34,551 nt of DNA from Rubrivivax sp. (GTDB taxonomy: Bacteria > Pseudomonadota > Gammaproteobacteria > Burkholderiales > Burkholderiaceae_C): NCBI GenBank assembly GCA_024641965.1, contig JAHECC010000021.1:1-34551 (forward strand), written 5' to 3'. The position numbers were made by a program, and so were the translations under genes. The notes beneath the pieces are model-generated. The model searched no databases, was not told where the DNA came from, and worked only from the letters and a program-made list of their open reading frames with translations. Below, in pieces: positions 25,061 through 32,646 of this stretch. Positions within the stretch are counted from its first letter, which is position 1. Every line of letters starts with the position of its first letter.

Positions 25061-26494
25061 TCAGTACCGGTAGGTGTCGGGCTTGTACGGCCCTTGCTTC
25101 TGCACGCCGATGTAGGCCGCCTGCTCGTCCGTCAATTCGCTGAGCATCGCGCCCACCTTCTTCAGGTGCAGCCGCGCCACCTTCTCGTCCAGGTGCTTGG
25201 GCAGCACGTAGACCTTGCCGGCCTCGTAGAAGTCGCTGTGCGTGAACAGCTCGATCTGGGCGATCGTCTGGTTCGCGAAGCTAGACGACATCACGAAGCT
25301 CGGGTGTCCGGTGCCGCAGCCCAGGTTCACCAGCCGCCCCTTGGCCAGCAGAATGATGCGCTTGCCGTCGGGGAAGATCACGTGGTCCACCTGCGGCTTG
25401 ATCTCCTCCCACTCGCATTTCTCGAGCGCCGCGACATCGATCTCGTTGTCGAAGTGACCGATGTTGCAGACGATGGCCTGGTCCTTCATTGCCGCCATGT
25501 GCTTGTAGGTGATGACGTCCTTGTTGCCGGTGGCGGACACGAAGATGTCGGCCTTGTCGGCGGCGTACTCCATGGTCACGACCTTGTAGCCTTCCATCGC
25601 CGCCTGCAACGCGTTGATCGGGTCGATCTCCGTCACCCACACCTGTGCCGATAGCGCGCGCAACGCCTGCGCCGAGCCCTTGCCCACGTCGCCGTAGCCG
25701 GCCACGCAGGCCACCTTGCCGGCGACCATCACGTCGGTGGCGCGCTTGATCGCGTCGACCAGCGATTCGCGGCAACCGTACAGGTTGTCGAACTTGCTCT
25801 TCGTGACGCTGTCGTTGACGTTGATGGCGCGGAACATCAGCGTGCCCTTGACCGACATCTCGTTCAGGCGGTGCACGCCGGTGGTGGTCTCTTCGGTCAC
25901 GCCGATGATCTGCGCGCTCTTGCGCGAATACCACGTCGGGTCGGCAGCGAGCTTGGCCTTGATCGCGGCAAACAGGCAGGTCTCTTCCTCGCTGCTCGGA
26001 TTGGCCAGCAGCGATGCGTCCTTCTCGGCGCGCTTGCCCAGGTGCATCAGCAGCGTGGCGTCGCCACCGTCGTCGAGGATCATGTTCGGGCCTTCGCCCT
26101 CGCTGTCCTTGGCGCCGAACTCGAAGATGCGGTGCGTGTAGTCCCAGTAGTCGGTGAGCGTCTCGCCCTTGTAGGCGAACACCGACGTGCCCTCGGCCAC
26201 CAGGGCGGCTGCGGCGTGGTCCTGTGTCGAGTAGATGTTGCACGAGGCCCAGCGCACCTTCGCGCCAAGCGCCTGCAGCGTTTCCACCAGCACGGCGGTC
26301 TGGATGGTCATGTGCAGGCTGCCGGTGATGCGTGCACCCTTCAGCGGCTGCTTCTTCGCGAACTCTTCGCGGATGGCCATCAGACCGGGCATTTCGGTCT
26401 CGGCAATGCGGATCTCCTTGCGGCCCCAGGCGGCAAGCGACATGTCGGCGACGTGGAAGTCGCTGGAATTCTTCGGTTTGAGCACAGCGTTCAA
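25061..26494 (-). CDS. ahcY: Adenosylhomocysteinase (SAH hydrolase)
   Basis: A 477-residue NAD-dependent enzyme that splits S-adenosylhomocysteine to adenosine and homocysteine, removing the product inhibitor of methyltransferases. Motifs include [33 protein letters not shown], the NAD-binding [43 protein letters not shown] and the C-terminal KPDTYRY. The start is TTG 26494: it gives the family N-terminus MNAVLKP, GGAG lies 7 nt upstream, and no in-frame ATG exists before residue 18. An out-of-frame ATGCCTTGA overlaps the start. Expression is governed by the SAH riboswitch in its leader. Confidence 0.97.
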   Translation of the reverse strand: MNAVLKPKNSSDFHVADMSLAAWGRKEIRIAETEMPGLMAIREEFAKKQPLKGARITGSLHMTIQTAVLVETLQALGAKVRWASCNIYSTQDHAAAALVAEGTSVFAYKGETLTDYWDYTHRIFEFGAKDSEGEGPNMILDDGGDATLLMHLGKRAEKDASLLANPSSEEETCLFAAIKAKLAADPTWYSRKSAQIIGVTEETTTGVHRLNEMSVKGTLMFRAINVNDSVTKSKFDNLYGCRESLVDAIKRATDVMVAGKVACVAGYGDVGKGSAQALRALSAQVWVTEIDPINALQAAMEGYKVVTMEYAADKADIFVSATGNKDVITYKHMAAMKDQAIVCNIGHFDNEIDVAALEKCEWEEIKPQVDHVIFPDGKRIILLAKGRLVNLGCGTGHPSFVMSSSFANQTIAQIELFTHSDFYEAGKVYVLPKHLDEKVARLHLKKVGAMLSELTDEQAAYIGVQKQGPYKPDTYRY

Positions 26495-26583
26495 GGCATT
26501 TCTCCGTTGAGGGGTGGAACCTCCTCGAAACGGGCCTGACGCAGGTCACCTGGCCTGCCGCTCACCACACCGCATCGAGGGGG
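26495..26583 (-). promoter_or_regulatory. Expression platform and ribosome-binding region of ahcY
   Basis: This 89-nt leader lies between the aptamer and the ahcY start. CCTCGA (26580-26575) can pair with TCGAGG (26528-26523), enclosing a second hairpin made by GCAGG/CCTGC around 26541-26558. The paired 3' arm includes a strong but apparently unused purine stretch GAGGAGG. The functional Shine-Dalgarno GGAG is at 26505-26502. These helices are plausible switch elements, but I cannot show by eye which one hides the ribosome-binding site. Confidence 0.5.
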
Positions 26584-26645
26584 TGAGCGCAGTTAAAACA
26601 GTCCGAGCCTGGAACGAATGAAGCCGTTTCGCAGCGCTCCTCGGA
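26584..26645 (-). ncRNA. SAH riboswitch (S-adenosylhomocysteine aptamer) upstream of ahcY
   Basis: Reading the minus strand, UCCGAGGAGCGCUGC opens the motif, CCAGGCUCGGA follows after a small hairpin, and GCGCUCA closes it. P1 is UCCGAG (26645-26640) with CUCGGA (26607-26602), six pairs. The pseudoknot is GAGCGC (26639-26634) with GCGCUC (26590-26585), six pairs. An AACG/CGUU helix forms the small internal stem. These conserved blocks match the SAH riboswitch class known in front of ahcY and metF in beta- and some gammaproteobacteria. SAH binding raises expression of the SAH-recycling genes. The aptamer begins about 8 nt after the -10 box, at the expected 5' end of the mRNA. Confidence 0.95.
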
Positions 26646-26652
26646 ACGCCAA

Positions 26653-26658
26653 ATTATA
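26653..26658 (-). promoter_or_regulatory. -10 box of the ahcY-metF promoter
   Basis: A perfect TATAAT on the minus strand at 26658-26653, about 8 nt before the riboswitch P1 stem, so transcription probably starts at about 26646. The -35 region about 17 nt upstream (TGCCTC) is poor. The box lies in the 91 nt between the end of the ppk2 gene and the ahcY leader. Confidence 0.7.
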
Positions 26659-26689
26659 GCGACACGCCGCGGCGCGAGGCACGGGGCCT

Positions 26690-27892
26690 TCAGTTGCCGT
26701 GCGCGAACGTGATGTCTTCACCCTTCTCGTGCACCAGGCTGGCGCGGCCGACGATCAGCGGGTCGAGCGGACCGATGGTGTCCAGGTCCTTCTTCGCGTA
26801 GGGCAGTTGGTGCAGCACGTAGCGCATGGCGCTGAGGCGTGCGCGCTTCTTGCAATCCGACTTGATCACCGTCCAGGGCGCATCGGCCGTGTCGGTGTGG
26901 AAGAAGACACCCTCCTTGGCACGCGTGTACTCGTCCCATTTGTCCAGCGACGCCAGGTCGATCGGGCTCAGTTTCCACTGCTTCAGCGGGTGGCTCTTGC
27001 GCTCCTTGAAGCGGCGGCGCTGCTCCTCGCGGCTGACCGAGAACCAGAACTTGAAGACATGCACGCCGCTGTGCACCAGGTGGCGCTCGAACTCCGGCGC
27101 CTGGCGCATGAACTCGATGTATTCCTCGTTCGAGCAAAAACCCATCACGCGCTCGACACCGGCGCGGTTGTACCAACTGCGGTCGAACATGACGATTTCG
27201 CCGCGCGTCGGCAGGTGCTGCGCGTAGCGCTGGAAGTACCACTGCCCACGCTCCGTTTCGCTCGGTTTTTCCAGCGCCACCACACGCGCACCGCGCGGGT
27301 TCAGATGTTCCATGAAGCGCTTGATCGTGCCGCCCTTGCCGGCCGCGTCGCGGCCTTCGAAGAGGACCAGTACCCGTTGCCCGGTCTCCTTGACCCAGGC
27401 CTGCAACTTCAGCAGTTCGACTTGCAGCTTGTACTTCTGCGCCTCGTAGCTCTTGCGCGACATCAGGTTCTTGTACGGGTAGCCGCCATCGCGCCAGTGG
27501 TGGGCGAGGGTCATGTCCGGGTTCTCGTGGCGCGAGCGCTTGTCCTGCCGCTCGAACAGGGCGTGCTGCAATGCGGCCACGTCGTCCGGCGCCGCGCCGG
27601 CGATGATGGCCTTCAGCGCGTCGATGGTCTCGCTGGGCCCGGTCACTGCGGCGCGCCGCACGATGTCGTGCAAGGCCGCGCCTTGTGCATCCTGCTTGCC
27701 CAGCGTCTTCTTGCGCACCACATGCTTCTCGATGGATTTCGCGCCCAGGCGCGGCGGCGTGTCTCCGGCCTGCACCGGTCGCACGCCCTTGTGGCTGGAC
27801 GGGCGGCGTTTGCCCGCAGCGGCCTGCTTGCCGGCTTTAACGGCCCTGCCAAGCGTGCCGTTGCGTGCGGGAGAAGAGGTGTCCTTCGCCAT
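26690..27892 (-). CDS. ppk2: Polyphosphate kinase 2 (PPK2 family)
   Basis: A 400-residue enzyme that transfers phosphate between polyphosphate and nucleotides (usually GDP or ADP to NTP). Walker A is GRDAAGKG (180-187), Walker B and the following lid start are VMFDRSWYNRAGVERVMGFC (234-253), and KSDCKKRARLSAMRYVLHQL is the conserved C-terminal part. The PPK2 core covers about 125-385. The first roughly 75 residues are an extra Lys/Arg/Ala/Pro-rich tail without visible fold. The single-domain core fits class I PPK2 (the symbol is the family name). The ATG at 27892 is divergent from a HAD phosphatase gene; the stop lies 44 nt before the ahcY promoter region. Confidence 0.94.
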   Translation of the reverse strand: MAKDTSSPARNGTLGRAVKAGKQAAAGKRRPSSHKGVRPVQAGDTPPRLGAKSIEKHVVRKKTLGKQDAQGAALHDIVRRAAVTGPSETIDALKAIIAGAAPDDVAALQHALFERQDKRSRHENPDMTLAHHWRDGGYPYKNLMSRKSYEAQKYKLQVELLKLQAWVKETGQRVLVLFEGRDAAGKGGTIKRFMEHLNPRGARVVALEKPSETERGQWYFQRYAQHLPTRGEIVMFDRSWYNRAGVERVMGFCSNEEYIEFMRQAPEFERHLVHSGVHVFKFWFSVSREEQRRRFKERKSHPLKQWKLSPIDLASLDKWDEYTRAKEGVFFHTDTADAPWTVIKSDCKKRARLSAMRYVLHQLPYAKKDLDTIGPLDPLIVGRASLVHEKGEDITFAHGN

Positions 27893-27932
27893 GCGTGCCT
27901 TTCGAGAGAAGCGGGGGAGGCTGACATTCTGA

Positions 27933-27964
27933 TTGTCGGAACCTCAACTGTCACTACATTGAGG
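27933..27964 (+). promoter_or_regulatory. Putative promoter with overlapping inverted repeat, HAD phosphatase gene
   Basis: TTGTCG (27933-27938) and TACATT (27955-27960) with a 16-nt spacer make a plausible sigma-70 promoter directed into the HAD gene. A perfect inverted repeat, CCTCAA (27942-27947) with TTGAGG (27959-27964), separated by 11 nt, straddles the -10 box and is shaped like an operator. Its binding protein is unknown. It lies in the 120-nt divergent space shared with ppk2. Confidence 0.38.
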
Positions 27965-28012
27965 CATGTCAAGGCGCGCCTGCTGGCCATGGGTCCGTGC
28001 GAGACTCGCTGC

Positions 28013-28816
28013 ATGCGTCTTGAAGGCCTGCGCCCACTACACGAACTGCCTTCGGCCGCGCTGCGCGATGTGTGCGGCGTGTTGACCGACATCGACGACA
28101 CCTTGACCCGAGACGGTGCGCTCGAAGAGCCCGCCCGGCTCGCGCTGCAAGACTTGCGCGCCGAAAACCTGCCGGTGATCGCGATCACCGGGCGGCCGTC
28201 CGGCTGGAGCGAGCCCTTCGCGATGAGTTGGCCGGTGGCGGCCATCGTGGCGGAAAACGGCGCCGTGATGCTGCGCCGCGAAGGTGACGTGTTGCGCCAG
28301 CACTTCACCCAGGACGCCGCCGTGCGCGCGTTCAACCTGCAGCGCCTGGGCGAGTGCGCACGCGCCGTGCTGGAAGCTGTGCCTGGGGCCCGCCTGGCCC
28401 AGGACAGCGCGGGCCGCTTGACCGACATCGCAATTGATCACAACGAATTTTCACACCTTGATGCCGCGCAGATCGAAGCCGTGCTGGCGGTCATGCACCG
28501 GCATGGCCTGAAAGCCAGCGTCAGCTCCATCCATGTGAATGGCTGGATCGGCGAACACGACAAGTGGCGCGGCGCACGTTGGGCCGTGGAGCAGGCGCTG
28601 GGCATGCGCTTCAAACCCTCGCAGTGGCTGTACGTGGGTGACTCGACCAACGATCAGCTGATGTTCGAGCACCTGCCGTTGTCGGTCGGCGTGGCCAACA
28701 TCATGCGGTTCGTGCCGCAGTTGCGCGTGCTGCCGGCCTATATCACCGCAGCCGAGCGCGGCCGGGGATTCGCCGAAGTGGCCGCTGCCTTGCTGGCGGC
28801 GCGCGAAGCGGGCTGA
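28013..28816 (+). CDS. HAD-IIB (SPP-like/Cof-type) phosphatase
   Basis: A 267-residue haloacid-dehalogenase-superfamily phosphatase. Motif I is DIDDT (26-30) with nucleophile and general acid Asp; ITGRPSGWSEPF gives motif II; AENGAVMLRREGDVLRQHF is the IIB family's ENGA signature; the C2 cap lies between about 95 and 165; and YVGDSTNDQLMFEHLPLSVG is motif IV, which ligates magnesium. Substrates of the subfamily are sugar phosphates (sucrose-, mannosyl- or trehalose-phosphate); none is implied by neighbours. ATG 28013 begins the conserved part; ATG 27989 eight codons upstream is possible. Confidence 0.88.
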   Translation: MRLEGLRPLHELPSAALRDVCGVLTDIDDTLTRDGALEEPARLALQDLRAENLPVIAITGRPSGWSEPFAMSWPVAAIVAENGAVMLRREGDVLRQHFTQDAAVRAFNLQRLGECARAVLEAVPGARLAQDSAGRLTDIAIDHNEFSHLDAAQIEAVLAVMHRHGLKASVSSIHVNGWIGEHDKWRGARWAVEQALGMRFKPSQWLYVGDSTNDQLMFEHLPLSVGVANIMRFVPQLRVLPAYITAAERGRGFAEVAAALLAAREAG

Positions 28817-28829
28817 TCGCGGCTGAGCT

Positions 28830-29500
28830 CAGGCCAGCGCGAGGAAGCGGCACAGCGCGTCGAGTTCGACGTCAGGGTGCTCTTTCGAGCGCCAAGGCCG
28901 CCTTGTGCATCGGATCGGGCGCATTGATGCGGTGCCAGACCGCGATCCACGCCGACAAGGCGAGATTGCCCCTTCCCCGGCTTGGTCAGGCAATACAACC
29001 TCACGTTGCCAAGAAGGCCCGGCAGCCGAGCAATACGCACCGCACCCACCAAGGTAGCACGCAGCCGCTGGCCCGGAGGTGCTCGCTGCAGTGCACGCGC
29101 ATGCCGTCGAATTGTTGTCATGCCAGGCCGCCGGCCAATTGCTGCAAGTGAACACTGGCTCGAGCATCAGCTACCACCTGCGAGGCGCGAAGCTGAGGAT
29201 CTGCGAGGGCGCCAGCGACACCGCGCCGACGACAAGGCGCTCGACACATGCGTCGAGCAACTTCAGCGTCAACCGCCCAAGCCCTTCGTTGTGCCCAGCC
29301 CGCAACGATGGCGTGCAAGCTGCAAGCCCGACGAGACCTCGCCGTGGACGGCGCGAGTTCGCGCTGCCTACCGTCCAGCAGTGCGCCCACACGCCCACGA
29401 CCCTCCACCACCACCAGAGACCAATTCCATACGACCTCGTCGAGGGAACACTTCTACCTTGCGTTGACACCCTTGGCCTCGACATTGACGTCGCGCCCAC
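28830..29500 (-). pseudogene. Possible decayed LysR-type regulator (fragments in several frames)
   Basis: No intact gene is visible in about 790 nt (28817-29606). On the minus strand, short pieces in different frames resemble the effector-binding half of a LysR regulator: SLAPSQILSFAPRR (about 29225-29180), then SVHLQQLAGGLA with WHDN, then LRATLVGAVRIARLPGLLGN (about 29060-29005) and LYCLTKPGKG, ending in DVELDALCRFLALA before a TGA at 28829. The order is correct for such a domain, but the frames differ and the N-terminal helix-turn-helix part is missing. I offer this as a weak identification; the safe statement is that the stretch has no functional ORF with family support. Confidence 0.28.
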
Positions 29501-29606
29501 TCTGCGCGAAGCTCGGGCTCACGACCTGCTCGATAGATTGAGCAGTTGGGCGGTCTGGCCAGCAACGTTCACGGCCAGGCACACCAAGCATGCAATTGGA
29601 GGCGCC

Positions 29607-29819
29607 ATGAACAAGAGCTTTCGCACACTGTGCGCCATGTTGCTCGTTGCCGAGATGCTGCTTTGCGCGCCCGCGGCGCTGGCGCAGGTACCGCCGCATG
29701 ATCCCGGCACGATCTGCTTCACACCCAATTTCTGGTGCTGGGCCAACCCGCCCGGCCGACCCGGAAATGCCTGCTCCTGCCCGTCGCCCTATGGGGCGGT
29801 GCGCGGCCGGCTGGGCTGA
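29607..29819 (+). CDS. Small secreted cysteine-containing protein
   Basis: A 70-residue protein. The signal peptide (MNKSFRTLCAMLLVAEMLL continuing to APAALAQ, cleavage after AQ or ALA at about residue 26) leaves a mature chain of about 43 residues. Its core is CFTPNFWCWANPPGRPGNAC followed by SCPSPYGAVRGRLG. Four cysteines (C-x6-C-x11-C-x-C) suggest two disulfide bonds in the periplasm or outside the cell. A Shine-Dalgarno GGAGG lies 4 nt before the ATG. The stop is 9 nt from the start of the membrane protein gene, so the two are likely co-expressed. I recall similar small proteins in other proteobacteria but know no function. Confidence 0.65.
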   Translation: MNKSFRTLCAMLLVAEMLLCAPAALAQVPPHDPGTICFTPNFWCWANPPGRPGNACSCPSPYGAVRGRLG

Positions 29820-29828
29820 AAGCGCCGC

Positions 29829-31070
29829 GTGGTTTCCGCCGGCAAGGAATTCACCACGACGGTCGACCTGGTTGCGAGCCTGCGCGAAGCCGTCAACTAC
29901 GCGACGACGGCCGGCCTGTTGAATGACGCGACGGCACTGACCGTGCTGGAGACGGCCGAAGGCGCGCAGCAGCGCGGCGAGCCGCCGGACCTGAAATCGG
30001 TCAGCGAGGCACTCAACGGCATGGTCGCCTTGATCGCGCCGCTGACGCTGGCCGACCTGCATTTCGACCGCAACCCGTTGTCGCCGGACAATCAGGCGCG
30101 CACGCAGCGCTTCCAGTTCTGGTTGCCTGTGCTGGCATTGATTCTGCTGCTCGTCATCGGCTACTTCATGCAATCACTGCGCCAGTCGCAGTCGTTCATT
30201 GCGCGTGTTGAACGGGTGCAGAGCCAGAATCCCGATCAGAAGGTGGCGGCCCTGCAACAGATGATCCTGTTCGACAACCCGCTGGAAGCCTCCAAGCCGC
30301 GCGACACGATGCGCGATCAGTACCTCGAGAAGGTTGCCGACCTGCAGCGTCTGACGACCGAACTGGTGTCGTTGAGCGGCCTGGCCGAACAACTGGCCCC
30401 GGACCGGGACGGGCAGAACTTTGTCGTGTACAAGTTGAAGCGACTGGCCGCTTCGATCAGGGACCTGTACGACCCGGTGCCGCCGCCGCCTGCTTTGGAG
30501 CAGCAGCCCGGCGTGCCGCCAGGATGGTGTGAGGCCACCGAGACCGGCGATCTGAAGCTGCCCGAAGAATGGCTGCGCTGGCCGCCATGGATGCAGCGCA
30601 TGGCGGCCGACGACCTGCGCAACTTCTGCTTCAAGCTGCAGCTGCACAGTGGTCGCGGTGACCAGCAGGCGCCGAACCTCGGGGCCATCGTACCCAAGCT
30701 CATCAATGCGGTGCCCACGATCAGGGAACGCATCTCGCTGCGCGCCGAGTGGATCCTGCCCTTTCTATACGGCTTGCTCGGCTCGATGCTGTTCATGATG
30801 CGCACGGTGGGCAACATCCGACTGCCTGCGATGAGGGCGCTGTCGATCCTGATGCGCATCGCGCTCGGCGGCATGGCGGGCATCGTGATCGGCTGGTTCT
30901 CGATCGGCGAGCCGGGGGCTCAGGCGCAGATGAGTTCAGCAATCGCATGGCCCTTCGTACTTGCCTTCGTCGCGGGTTATGGCATCGAAGCGCTGTTCTC
31001 GATCCTGGACCGCATGAACCGCTTCATCGCCGACACCTCCTATTCAAAGCGCGACGCCGGCGGCACCTGA
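29829..31070 (+). CDS. Multi-spanning membrane protein of unknown function
   Basis: A 413-residue protein starting with GTG. A soluble N-terminus (about 1-95) leads to TM1 (FWLPVLALILLLVIGYFM, about 97-114). A helical, coiled-coil-like cytoplasmic or periplasmic part (about 115-300) has LQRLTTELVSLSGLAEQLA and the proline run PVPPPP. Three C-terminal membrane segments follow: EWILPFLYGLLGSMLFMM, ALGGMAGIVIGWFS and WPFVLAFVAGYGIEALFSIL, the last ending in LDRMNRF. A C-terminal 'GY-x-x-x-x-F-x-x-LDR' module of this kind recurs in uncharacterised bacterial membrane proteins, from memory. The start is uncertain because no clear Shine-Dalgarno is seen. It follows the secreted peptide gene by 9 nt. 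Confidence 0.75.
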   Translation: MVSAGKEFTTTVDLVASLREAVNYATTAGLLNDATALTVLETAEGAQQRGEPPDLKSVSEALNGMVALIAPLTLADLHFDRNPLSPDNQARTQRFQFWLPVLALILLLVIGYFMQSLRQSQSFIARVERVQSQNPDQKVAALQQMILFDNPLEASKPRDTMRDQYLEKVADLQRLTTELVSLSGLAEQLAPDRDGQNFVVYKLKRLAASIRDLYDPVPPPPALEQQPGVPPGWCEATETGDLKLPEEWLRWPPWMQRMAADDLRNFCFKLQLHSGRGDQQAPNLGAIVPKLINAVPTIRERISLRAEWILPFLYGLLGSMLFMMRTVGNIRLPAMRALSILMRIALGGMAGIVIGWFSIGEPGAQAQMSSAIAWPFVLAFVAGYGIEALFSILDRMNRFIADTSYSKRDAGGT

Positions 31071-31145
31071 AACTGCCGGACGAGCCGGACCTTCACGCGC
31101 CGGGCTCACAATCCGAGCCCGTCCACGGCACGATCCAGAAGTTCC

Positions 31146-32639
31146 ATGACCTCCCGCCCCATGTTCATCGCGCCCGCGCGCTTCGACGACCCGGCTGCTG
31201 CGCTGACGCAGGCGCAGGCCATCTACCAGGGCAGCATCGCGCACCTGCGTGAATCGCTGCAGCGCTTCATTGCCGGCGAGACGCTGACGCAGCGCGTGCG
31301 TGCCTACTACCCCTTCGTGCGCGTGCACACCAACACCGTGGCGCGTGCCGATTCGCGGCTGAGCTACGGCTTCGTCTCCGGCCCCGGAACCTACGAGACC
31401 ACGCTCACCCGGCCCGAGCTGTTCGCGGGCTACTACCTCGAGCAGTTCGGCCTGCTGCTGCGCAACCATGGCATGCAGCTCGAGATCGGCACCAGCGCGC
31501 AACCGATCCCGGTGCACTTTTCCTTTGCCGAGCACGACCATGTCGAAGGCCAGATGAGCGCCGAGCGGCGCTTGCTGATGCGCGACCTGTTCGACCTGCC
31601 CGACCTGGCGGCGATGGACGACGGCATCGCCAACGGCACCTTCGAGCCCAGTCCCGGCGAGCCGCAGCCGCTGGCGCTGTTCACCGCGCCGCGCGTGGAC
31701 TATTCGCTGCAGCGGCTGCGCCACTACACCGGCACCGGGCCCGAGCATTTCCAGAACTTCATCCTGTTCACGAACTACCAGTTCTACATCGACCAATTCG
31801 TCAAGCTCGGCCACGAGATGATGGCCGATGCCAACGCGGACTACGACTGCTTTGTCGAGCCAGGCAACGTGCTGACGCGGCGGGCCGGCAACCCTGCCCT
31901 GCCGGGCGACGCGCTGGGCAGCGCACCGCCGCGTCTGCCGCAGATGCCGGCCTACCACCTGATGCGGCCGGACAGCAGCGGCATCACCATGGTCAACATC
32001 GGCGTGGGGCCAGCGAATGCCAAGACCATCACCGACCACATCGCTGTGCTGCGCCCGCATGCCTGGCTGATGCTCGGCCACTGCGCAGGGCTGCGCAACA
32101 CACAGGAACTGGGCGACTATGTGCTGGCCCACGGTTATGTTCGCGAGGACCATGTGCTCGACGAGGACCTGCCGCTGTGGGTGCCCATTCCCGCGCTGGC
32201 CGAGGTGCAGCAGGCCTTGGAGCAGGCGCTGGCCGACGTCACACGGCTCGAAGGCTACGAGTTGAAGAAGATCCTGCGCACCGGCACGGTGGCCAGCACC
32301 GACAACCGCAACTGGGAGCTGCTGCCCAAGCGCAACGTGCCGAGCACGCCGCAGCGCCGCTTCAGCCAGAGCCGCGCGGTGGCGCTGGACATGGAAAGCG
32401 CGACCATCGCCGCCAACGGCTTTCGCTTCCGCGTGCCCTACGGCACCTTGCTTTGCGTCAGCGACAAGCCGCTGCATGGCGAGATCAAGCTGCCCGGCAT
32501 GGCCAACACGTTCTACCGCGAGCGTGTCGACCAGCATCTGCGCATCGGCATGCGCGCAGTCGAGTTGCTGCGTCAGGAGCGCCCCGGGCGGCTGCACAGC
32601 CGCAAGCTGCGCAGCTTTGCCGAGGTGGCGTTCCAGTAG
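31146..32639 (+). CDS. amn: AMP nucleosidase
   Basis: A 497-residue enzyme that hydrolyses AMP to adenine and ribose 5-phosphate, controlling the AMP pool. The N-terminal domain contains RVRAYYPFVRVHTNTVARAD and RLSYGFVSGPGTYETTLTRP. The C-terminal nucleoside-phosphorylase-like catalytic domain has ITMVNIGVGPANAKTITDH, LMLGHCAGLRNTQ, LDMESATIAANGFRFRVPYG and LCVSDKPLHGEIKLPGMAN. Length agrees with the E. coli protein of just under 500. ATG 31146 is used; ATG 31161 is five codons inside. The stop is 7 nt from that of the convergent small P-loop-like gene. Confidence 0.95.
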   Translation: MTSRPMFIAPARFDDPAAALTQAQAIYQGSIAHLRESLQRFIAGETLTQRVRAYYPFVRVHTNTVARADSRLSYGFVSGPGTYETTLTRPELFAGYYLEQFGLLLRNHGMQLEIGTSAQPIPVHFSFAEHDHVEGQMSAERRLLMRDLFDLPDLAAMDDGIANGTFEPSPGEPQPLALFTAPRVDYSLQRLRHYTGTGPEHFQNFILFTNYQFYIDQFVKLGHEMMADANADYDCFVEPGNVLTRRAGNPALPGDALGSAPPRLPQMPAYHLMRPDSSGITMVNIGVGPANAKTITDHIAVLRPHAWLMLGHCAGLRNTQELGDYVLAHGYVREDHVLDEDLPLWVPIPALAEVQQALEQALADVTRLEGYELKKILRTGTVASTDNRNWELLPKRNVPSTPQRRFSQSRAVALDMESATIAANGFRFRVPYGTLLCVSDKPLHGEIKLPGMANTFYRERVDQHLRIGMRAVELLRQERPGRLHSRKLRSFAEVAFQ

Positions 32640-32646
32640 TTCTTGG

